Below, piece after piece: positions 51,601 through 64,000 of a stretch of DNA of 64,000 bases (the stretch's first letter is position 1; each line of letters opens with the position of its first letter). Below the pieces are notes generated by a model that ran no database searches, was not told the DNA's origin, and saw only the letters and a program-made list of their open reading frames with translations. This DNA is from Branchiostoma lanceolatum (Eukaryota; Chordata; Leptocardii; Amphioxiformes; Branchiostomatidae), in NCBI RefSeq assembly GCF_035083965.1, contig NC_089729.1, positions 20,840,920-20,904,919 on the forward strand. Direction: 5' to 3'. Position numbers and translations under genes: made by a program.

Positions 51601-54600
51601 CTCTCGGGGGATGAATGCACAAGAAAGGTCTTTCATTAATGCTTGAGAAAATCCTGGGTTGATAAAAGTCAAAACCTTAAATTTCTCTTACCTTTTCGTA
51701 TCACTGAAGACGAAGAGAGAAGGACAAGTATCACGGGAACCTGCTCCAATCACTTGCAAGTAAAAGTTTGCAATGTTGTTGACATAAGTTTGACCTTTCT
51801 TTCGATTCTTCACATGGCGTAATGTTTCTTCAGCCATTTTGGTTTGCTTCTAAAAATGAGAGAAAAACAAAATGTTTTACGAAAATACATATACTTACAG
51901 TATATCCCTCTAAAACATGTCATACTACATGTACATTTATTGTGATTTGGAGCAGCTTCTATTTGTTGTTTGGCATTGACTATAGAGTCAAACCTGGTAA
52001 GGTGACAAGTACTGACTACCCACACAACAAGACCTTAGGCCACACCAATTTAATTTCTTGGTTAACAAATTTTAGCCAAAAACAAATCATGAAAACAGAA
52101 GGCTCGGGTGAAAACTTGCACCTGACCCTGTTGACTCCCTGAAACTGTGTGCACCAAAGTACAAACTTTCCTCTGAGATTCTGTTTTCATGTTTTTTTTT
52201 CCAAGCTAGCGTTTAAAAAAATATTTTTTCATTCCGTTAACCAAGAAAATAAATTGGTGTGGCCTTAGTAAAGCTTAACCCTCAGCAGACAGGATAGAAT
52301 CACAAGTGCATATAGGATCTGTATGTTCTGTTTTGGGACTTGTACATGTACATGTACTTTCTTTACCACTGTAATGCTACATAGGTAAAACTATACATTG
52401 CCAGAAAGCTGAGATCATGCAGAATGCAAATAAAACAAAGACAAGAATATACCAGGTCTGTATTATGATACCAATATGGTATCTGAAACTGTTTACTCCG
52501 GAAGGTCAACACAAAACTCATTACATGACAGTGTCCAGATCATGCATTTACAAATACAAAGCAAAATGTATAAGGATCACAACTTTCATCGCCATTTCAT
52601 AAAGTCCTGTTCGATTGTGGAATGATCATAGCATTGTAAAATCCAACAGCAAGCAAGCTACCTTGCGGCTCATTGGGATTTGTAGGAAAGGCCCTACTTG
52701 CGACTCATAGTGCTTTACTAGTAAGGGTTAAAAGTGCTTGAAAAGTCACACCTCAAGGTGTCAAAGAACCCACGACAGTTATTGATAAGAACTTATTTTC
52801 AGGTCCGCCAAACATAGATGTATTTATTTTTTATAGTTCTCTTGTGAACCTAGTTTCAATGTTGAAGTGTCCAAGTTGGATTCCTTAACCCTTTATGTAG
52901 ATACGTTTATGAATGTTAAACATCCAGGTAAGCAAATAGAGTAGTACAATTTAAACTTTACATCTGGATAAATTTCGATAAAAATCGGACGTTTCGGGCT
53001 ACCATCCGACTGCCCTTTTTCAACGAGAAGTTTACTTACAGATGCGTAAAGAACGTTAATTCCTAAGTTCTAAATAAACAAAAGGTAACGACTAAAGCGT
53101 TCTAAAAATGTTCAGATATAAATAGATGTTCATTCTACAATACAAGGTATGTCAAAGCGGCTTAGAAAACATTAAATTCCAAAAAAAGACCTATAATAGA
53201 TAATCAAATACGTTTCAAAGCACTGTCCCATGTACTGGAAAGTTCGATCCGAAGGCCCCCTTTCCGGTTAAGTGATGGTCGATGGATCCTTTCATACTAG
53301 TACACTGCTAATCACTGAACGTGGTGTCAAAGAAGCGGTGTATGAAAGGATCCATCGACCATCACTTAACCGAAAAGGGGGCCTTCTGATTGAACTTTCC
53401 AGTACATGGGACAGTGCTTTGAAACGTATTTGATTATCTATTATAGGTCTTTTTTTGGAATTTAATGTTTTCTAAGCCGCTTTGACATACCTTGTATTGT
53501 AGAACGAACATCTATTTATATCTGAACATTTTTAGAACGCTTTAGTCGTTACCTTTTGTTTATTTAGAACTTAGGAATTAGCATTCTTTACGCATCTGTA
53601 AGTAAACTTCTCGTTGAAAAAGGGCAGTCGGATGGACGCCCGAAACGTCCGATTTTTATCGAAATTTATCCAGATGTAAAGTTTAAATTGTACTACTCTA
53701 CATGTATGTAGATCCTCATAAGGTCTCAATCATGTATTACTCCGAGTGGGTACCCTAAAAGAGCACCTACCCAAAAAGTTTTTAAAAACTGCTGCATGAA
53801 CATGTGTTTGTAGCTGTTGGAAAATCCATTTTAGCCAGTCTAACTGTTACAAGCAGTGGAAGCTTGTTTGTAACTGAAAAAATTAGCAGGTAAATGTAGG
53901 CAGCTGCACACTAGGTCGGATGTGCACAGTCCTGGGTTTTGAGTGGGGCAGTCATACGTACATGACATATTTTGAACAACATCATTAATTGCTTTCTAGA
54001 GCTCGCCATTTATGTTTTTAAGGATTTCTTTTTGAGCAAACAGTGAGAAATTGCCATTTACATTCAATGAAGTTCGTGTTTGTGTATTCAGTGATTTCTG
54101 ACCCGTGTTGCCCACAGCAAAACAGCCTGTCAATCTTAATCAACAGGCCTAAAGGTTACATGTTTGCTACATCAATGTGTTTGCTTGTGGGACCAGGACC
54201 ATGTGCAAGCCTACCTGCGGGAATTTATCAAATGCAAGTTTATCCAACGTGTATTAAGCTAGTAAGATTAATTTGTCGTTTCGGAGCCTCACTTGATTAA
54301 GACAGGGGACCATGATATGCCTGCACTGTAGTATCACATTAAGGTCAACAGAATGGCCATGACCTTAAAAGGGAGAGGGCGTTCGAAGCCGCAGTTATTT
54401 CGTTAAGCTAGCCAAGACCCACATTTTTGTGTGTTTTGTATAACTTTATGCCTCATGTGTAAAACAAGTAAGTTTGCATGACGATTGTTGAATATATTTT
54501 ATGTAAAAGTTGCAACTACACAATGTCCTTGTATCGAACATAGCCATTGTTTATGGCCAAATTTTCCTGGTGGTACAAAAGTCAGTTATCTGTACACAAA

Positions 54601-55268
54601 TCTGTGCTTCATTCAGACAACAGCTCAATGCATGAACTTGGAGTTCTCAGCGTTTTTATTCTGTAAAGTGGACGAAAACCAACATGTCTCTCCTCTGCAT
54701 AATAAAACAAAGTAAAAGTTAAAAACTTTGGTAGTGTCGTTAGTACTGTCGTTAGTAAAAGTATGGTACTGTCAAAGTTATGGGGACCTTCTGTTAGTTT
54801 ATGATATTATTAGAGTAGAGTAGAGTAGAGTAGAGTTGATTCCGCCAGGTAGGAACTCAGATTCCAGTTTAGGCCGTCTTCAATTCATCTCACTGTTATC
54901 TCTGGTTTCTGGGGATGGTCCTGAGCTCTATAGTCGTACATTACTTGATGTTGTTCACACTGGGTGCCATTATTACAGATATCTTTTTATCGTGGAATCA
55001 TTTCATGCACCATTTGTTATATAGATCTAAAAAGACGAATCCTCTTTATCACCTGTAGGTGTCTTCCCCCCGGAGGAAACACTGCAAGTCTCGGATGTCG
55101 TCTGCTAGAGCTCTTGTTCTCCCACCGTGCCTTACCGCCCCCCTCCCCACTTTCACCACCACGCCGTACAGTAAAGACGCAAAGCGACCGCACCAAACGC
55201 TTTGTATGGGCACGACAAATGCTGAAACTCGTTCGAACGTGACGAGAGGGGAGTAGAGATTGCAACAT
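27607..55268 (-). CDS. ELAC2: Zinc phosphodiesterase ELAC protein 2 (long-form tRNase Z)
   Basis: Endonuclease that removes 3' trailers from nuclear and mitochondrial pre-tRNAs. Coding exons in transcript order: 55268-55053, 51849-51692, 51179-51129, 49865-49795, 46182-46118, 45817-45763, 44927-44859, 44696-44502, 42088-42027, 41269-41211, 40936-40824, 40329-40269, 39013-38918, 38491-38353, 37458-37361, 35650-35526, 34567-34474, 33993-33855, 32620-32582, 32261-32143, 31485-31395, 30256-30142, 29590-29512, 28608-28467, 27741-27607. All phases join; 2586 nt, 861 residues (human 826). Residues 1-40 are Arg-rich without acids, a mitochondrial presequence. Inactive N-terminal half: FNCGEGTQR (128-136), YGPPN (182-186). 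Catalytic half: [19 protein letters not shown], then HIHADHH (615-621; His615, His617, Asp619, His620), His711, SGD with Asp733, and THFSQRY with His791, the zinc-ligand set of the family. Exon 8 encodes a Ser-rich linker. Met77 could start a nuclear form. The gene looks intact. Confidence 0.97.
27972..28010 (-). repeat. Partial copy of the ELAC2 exon 25 splice junction
   Basis: On the minus strand this reads ...ttttcag then GTTCCTCGGGTGACCTGAAG, matching the start of exon 25 (GTCCGTCTGGGTGACCTGAAG, from 27741), with one base missing. It lies in intron 24 about 270 bp upstream of the true exon and keeps an AG acceptor, but the deletion would shift the frame. Confidence 0.7.
28030..28215 (-). 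mobile_element. SINE copy, degraded head
   Basis: Shares cagacccttctagtggcaca, ggttgctagcccttcc and ttgaacacaggac with the family described at 22848. A second fragment is at 28718-28830. Both in ELAC2 introns 23-24. Confidence 0.75.
28718..28830 (-). mobile_element. SINE fragment
   Basis: tagtggcacatgcatgtagg...ggggttgctagccgta matches the tail part of the same SINE family; the tRNA-like head is missing. In ELAC2 intron 23. Confidence 0.7.
30245..30625 (-). repeat. 51-bp minisatellite built from the ELAC2 exon 22 splice acceptor
   Basis: About seven 51-bp units (ggacaggcacaacctggagc, tagtgaggacagaac, aacagacatg). The unit nearest exon 22 contains the true acceptor at 30257 and the first 13 coding bases. 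Most other units keep tccag followed by gttgtgcctgtc, i.e. decoy acceptors. The first unit upstream (about 30303) has lost it (caatcaggtg). Unit length is 17 codons, but in the exon frame each unit carries TAG (cac/cat TAG ctc). Confidence 0.9.
31119..31276. repeat. Tandem duplication, two units of about 80 bp
   Basis: ctcgctgcaccctgaattgg...aaaagtatgg (31119-31200) is repeated at 31201-31276 with a short deletion and few changes. In ELAC2 intron 21; no coding meaning. Confidence 0.9.
32701..33045. mobile_element. MITE of the TAAGGCCAC...GATGACATCC family
   Basis: taaggccatactgtttgatt then acagatgacgtcc at the left; gatgtcatccatata then gtcagtgtggccta at the right. In ELAC2 intron 18. Confidence 0.7.
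33334..33659. mobile_element. hAT-like MITE with TAGGGGTGGGTA ends
   Basis: Ends TAGGGGTGGGTA and TACCCACTCCTA are flanked by 8-bp duplications gttcctac (33326-33333) and gatcctac (33660-33667), one mismatch. In ELAC2 intron 18. Non-coding. Confidence 0.82.
34117..34378 (-). mobile_element. tRNA-derived SINE copy
   Basis: cagacccttgtagtgcctag to attgagctattgagacatct. The minus strand gives the A-box-like tagctcaattgg and a B-box-like agttcaatctt. In ELAC2 intron 17. Confidence 0.8.
34600..34850. repeat. Tandem repeat of about 38 bp, six copies
   Basis: Units read catacatgtacatcaacagt then tactgactatatacaga. In ELAC2 intron 16, with degenerate units continuing to about 34900. Confidence 0.9.
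36640..36763 (-). mobile_element. SINE fragment ending in a perfect 28-bp palindrome
   Basis: gtaggggttgctggcccttcc to tatgtccctcccgaaatagg is a SINE fragment. It is followed at 36736-36763 by gctaggattggctg and its exact reverse complement with no loop. In ELAC2 intron 15. Confidence 0.7.
37975..38235 (-). repeat. Dispersed repeat family copy (as at 12575)
   Basis: Shares ttctgctgcagtaccaaggt and a cacacacagacacgcc run with the copy at 12575-13140, in reverse orientation. In ELAC2 intron 14. Confidence 0.7.
38530..38788 (-). mobile_element. tRNA-derived SINE copy, best preserved head
   Basis: On the minus strand: tatagctcaagtggtagcag (A box), gagctcctggttcaaatcag, and a second B-box match ggttcaatcct. 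The tail runs through ggcaacccctccctgtaaag to ctactttaacagcaaggaga. In ELAC2 intron 13. Confidence 0.82.
39835..40245 (-). repeat. Dispersed repeat family copy (as at 12575)
   Basis: Shares aaaagttctgctgcattacc, gctagggggcccaaaat and gagttat with the other copies, reverse orientation. In ELAC2 intron 12. The AT-rich part near 39190-39370 (tatgcaaattaggtcttcat) may belong to it. Confidence 0.7.
42290..42425 (+). repeat. Dispersed repeat fragment (as at 12575)
   Basis: gaaggttatgttttgccgag, a gtgtgtgtctgtcac run, then ataactcaagaatacctgg. It abuts a LINE fragment. In ELAC2 intron 8. Confidence 0.65.
42427..42900 (+). pseudogene. LINE open-reading-frame 3' fragment
   Basis: The plus-strand frame reads [40 protein letters not shown] and [10 protein letters not shown], the region downstream of the reverse transcriptase in RTE/CR1-like LINEs. 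After a frameshift near 42745 the other frame continues with [20 protein letters not shown]. Truncated at both ends. In ELAC2 intron 8, antisense to the gene. Confidence 0.85.
43488..44309. mobile_element. Longest copy of the TTAGGCCAC...GATGACATCC family
   Basis: ttaggccacaccaacttgat then atggatgacatcc at the left; ggatgtcatccatgaaatta then agttggtgtgggctta at the right. About 820 bp. A minus-strand open frame of about 130 residues covers its left half, but no transposase motif is seen. In ELAC2 intron 8. Confidence 0.75.
46588..46999. mobile_element. hAT-like MITE with CAGGGCTCGAAAT ends
   Basis: cagggctcgaaattcatctt at the left, ctatttcgagccctg at the right, with gtgcac words inside both ends. 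The interior matches 57403-57611 and, inverted, 60926-61280 (agaatattctgtatactagt). No clean 8-bp duplication. In ELAC2 intron 4. Confidence 0.72.
47075..47292 (-). mobile_element. SINE copy truncated at its head
   Basis: gacagctgtagtgcctagtg to gggtctcccagttagcaact. The tRNA-like head beyond this point is missing, and the duplicated calcium-channel exon begins about 10 bp later. In ELAC2 intron 4. Confidence 0.75.
47303..49350 (+). pseudogene. 3' end of a T-type voltage-gated calcium channel alpha-1 gene (CACNA1G/H/I-like), partial
   Basis: Exon-like blocks: 47303-47424 and 47469-47590 (two copies of the domain IV pore exon, both with LTLFR then GDNWNGIMK), 47958-48224 ([20 protein letters not shown], segment S6, then an acidic tail), 48630-48741 (basic, FHSLPDSF), and a possible last exon 49310-49350 ending in TAG. 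Phases join. TGDNW carries the domain IV aspartate of the T-type EEDD filter. The second pore copy has a good acceptor (tgtttcag) and donor; the first has a donor but no AG acceptor, and its CSM start is lost. Domains I-III and the start of IV are absent, so a full channel cannot be made from here. Every frame is open, so it may be a young partial copy or alternative tail. Antisense inside ELAC2 (introns 3-4). Confidence 0.8.
49680..49740 (-). mobile_element. SINE head fragment
   Basis: ggaaccaggagctcaactat...aagctacagggacatcccta is the tRNA-like head only. In ELAC2 intron 4, just downstream of exon 4. Confidence 0.65.
49912..51006. mobile_element. Non-autonomous hAT element, 1.1 kb
   Basis: Ends CAGGGCTCTAGCCAGC and GCTGGCTAGAGCCCTG are exact inverted repeats, flanked by exact 8-bp duplications ctgtagac (49904-49911 and 51007-51014). 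It carries gccgtaaatttacggc and cgcgcctacggcgcgac palindromes. A minus-strand open frame (49791-50381) shows no transposase motif. It sits in ELAC2 intron 3, its edge about 40 bp upstream of the exon 4 acceptor. Confidence 0.92.
52033..52267. mobile_element. MITE with 3-bp TTA duplication and GGCCACACCAATTTAATT ends
   Basis: TTA then ggccacaccaatttaatttc (left); the right end is the reverse complement then TTA, with inner gttaac on both sides. A TTA duplication fits PIF/Harbinger. In ELAC2 intron 1. Related to the GATGACATCC family by its first 12 bases. Confidence 0.8.
52937..53700. mobile_element. 764-bp foldback element (361-bp arms, 42-nt loop)
   Basis: From tagagtagtacaatttaaac at 52937 to its reverse complement at 53700 the two 361-bp arms pair almost base for base around a loop at 53298-53339. 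Mismatches are few (for example ggctaccatcc against ggatggacgcc). TA lies at both tips. It contains cggacgtttcggg and ccgactgccctttttcaacg. In ELAC2 intron 1, so the pre-mRNA would fold into a long duplex. Confidence 0.92.
53719..54000. mobile_element. MITE fragment with TAAGGTCTCA end
   Basis: taaggtctcaatcatgtatt, actccgagtgggtaccct, then gtgcacagtcctgggttttg match the element at 60323-60692. The right end is uncertain; catgacctta at about 54360 is a candidate. In ELAC2 intron 1. Confidence 0.55.
54811..54836. repeat. (AGAGT)n microsatellite
   Basis: Five pentanucleotide units, same motif as 9427-9451. In ELAC2 intron 1. Confidence 0.9.
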
Positions 55269-56149
55269 GAAGGGTTCCTTTGTGCAATTTCAACAGCAAA
55301 ACCCCTGACAACGTGCGAGATGTGATGATTTCGTCGTGTTGCAGCAACTCAGAAAGGTCATAGGGCAATGTCCTGTTCTTGAGCCCAGGATCTATTTTTT
55401 TTAAAATTGAATTTCAGAGAGTTGAATACGAAAATTATATGCCTTCAAAGAAGTGCCATATTATGATATTTCCTAACCGTTTTGCCCTTTATTTCCTATC
55501 ATTTGCCTGCCTTAAGTACCAAAACAGCCTGTGAACGAGAGCTACTTCAGTAGGTTTCGATTATAGCTAGATAGGGGTGTTTGAACGAAATACATGTAAC
55601 GTTACTTGCAAGGAAAAAAGATTGTCAAACTTATGTATAAATTTAGGTTGATACGCAAATAAAAGATAAATTGTACTTTGTGTTTTTTTAATCTGTTCAT
55701 ATAAAATGTAACAAATTAAAATACTATCTTATAAAATATAGTGTGTCCCCTAATAGTATATTTTGATGGTAGAGTCTAAATAAAGCTTTCAAAGTTTCCC
55801 TCCAGTTGAAACACTTGTTCTGATTGGCCGATTGATAACGCATGCGTACTGGAAGGCGCTAAAAATTGGAGAAGATGATCGTCTGGAGGTTAGAATTTAC
55901 AGAAAAGGCTTAAAACTCTCCAAATTCATCGAGAGGAAGAGTTTCGCGGGAATTGTACTTGATGCATAGTAGGGTCGTGATTACAGAATAAGCAGTAAGC
56001 AAAGAAACAGCAACGCTGTGCGACATTTTCTTGAAAACAGCGTAGGTTTGGAAGTGTCGGGTGGGAGGGCGGCTGGCACCGGGCGGACTGACCGTATCTA
56101 GATATCTTGTACAGCTGAACGAAGGACTGTCGCCTCGTCTCTAAGATCA
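55269..56149. promoter_or_regulatory. Shared 5' region of divergent ELAC2 and RHOT1
   Basis: The two start codons face away from each other across 881 bp. Near 55823 tgattggccgattg holds two inverted CCAAT-like ATTG cores; aacgcatgcgta at 55837-55848 resembles an NRF-1 palindrome. Both are about 300 bp from the RHOT1 ATG. No TATA box stands out. Binding is inferred from motif likeness only. Confidence 0.6.
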
Positions 56150-63855
<7,706 letters not shown>

Positions 63856-64000
63856 GTGAGTAAGATTGTGATCATTTTGTACCATTTAATTTCTTTTAAG
63901 TAGCAATCAAGTAGAGGTGGGATGAAATGATGTAACGTCTACTAGCACATTTCCGTGTTTAAAAAAGCTGTGAATTTAAACTTTTAAGTGTATCCTAATG

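Overview
The window is animal nuclear DNA, most likely from a cephalochordate (amphioxus, Branchiostoma). Evidence: a full-length metazoan 18S rRNA gene; intron-rich genes with GT-AG introns whose products match PIDD1, ELAC2 and RHOT1 of deuterostomes; and a dense load of short DNA transposons, tRNA-derived SINEs and palindromes. The species call is inference; aligning the 18S gene (882-2697) would settle it.

Layout. (1) 1-6925 is one incomplete rDNA unit read leftwards: partial ITS1, 18S rRNA, 5' external spacer, and an intergenic spacer with about 38 copies of a 43-bp repeat. At about 6925 the GC-rich spacer stops and AT-rich single-copy DNA begins. (2) 7 kb to 18 kb is a transposon field: a broken LINE, a hAT element with a second element nested in it, an inverted-repeat element carrying several TGACGTCA sites, and a 188-bp pseudo-exon copied from the next gene. 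(3) 18066-25083 (+) is a PIDD1-like gene: leucine-rich repeats, two ZU5 domains each with an HFS autoproteolysis motif, and a death domain. I reconstruct six coding exons and about 923 residues. (4) 27607-55268 (-) is a complete ELAC2 gene (long-form tRNase Z). I reconstruct 25 coding exons whose phases all join; they total 2586 nt, or 861 residues. Its third intron holds, on the opposite strand, the last exons of a T-type calcium channel gene, with the pore exon present twice. (5) 56150-63855 (+) is the 5' part of RHOT1 (Miro): ten exons and 200 residues covering the first GTPase domain, running off the window. ELAC2 and RHOT1 are head to head, with about 880 bp between their start codons.

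The three protein genes are not an operon. ELAC2 and RHOT1 both serve mitochondria (tRNA 3'-end maturation; mitochondrial transport) and may share a promoter region. PIDD1 and ELAC2 are tail to tail. Introns and gaps are filled with MITE, SINE, LINE and palindromic repeats, several lying within tens of bases of splice acceptors.

I found no wholly new gene system. The most unusual structures are the rDNA edge, the ELAC2 minisatellite that multiplies a splice acceptor, the nested antisense calcium-channel fragment, the PIDD1 pseudo-exon over the autoproteolysis site, and a 764-bp hairpin in ELAC2 intron 1.
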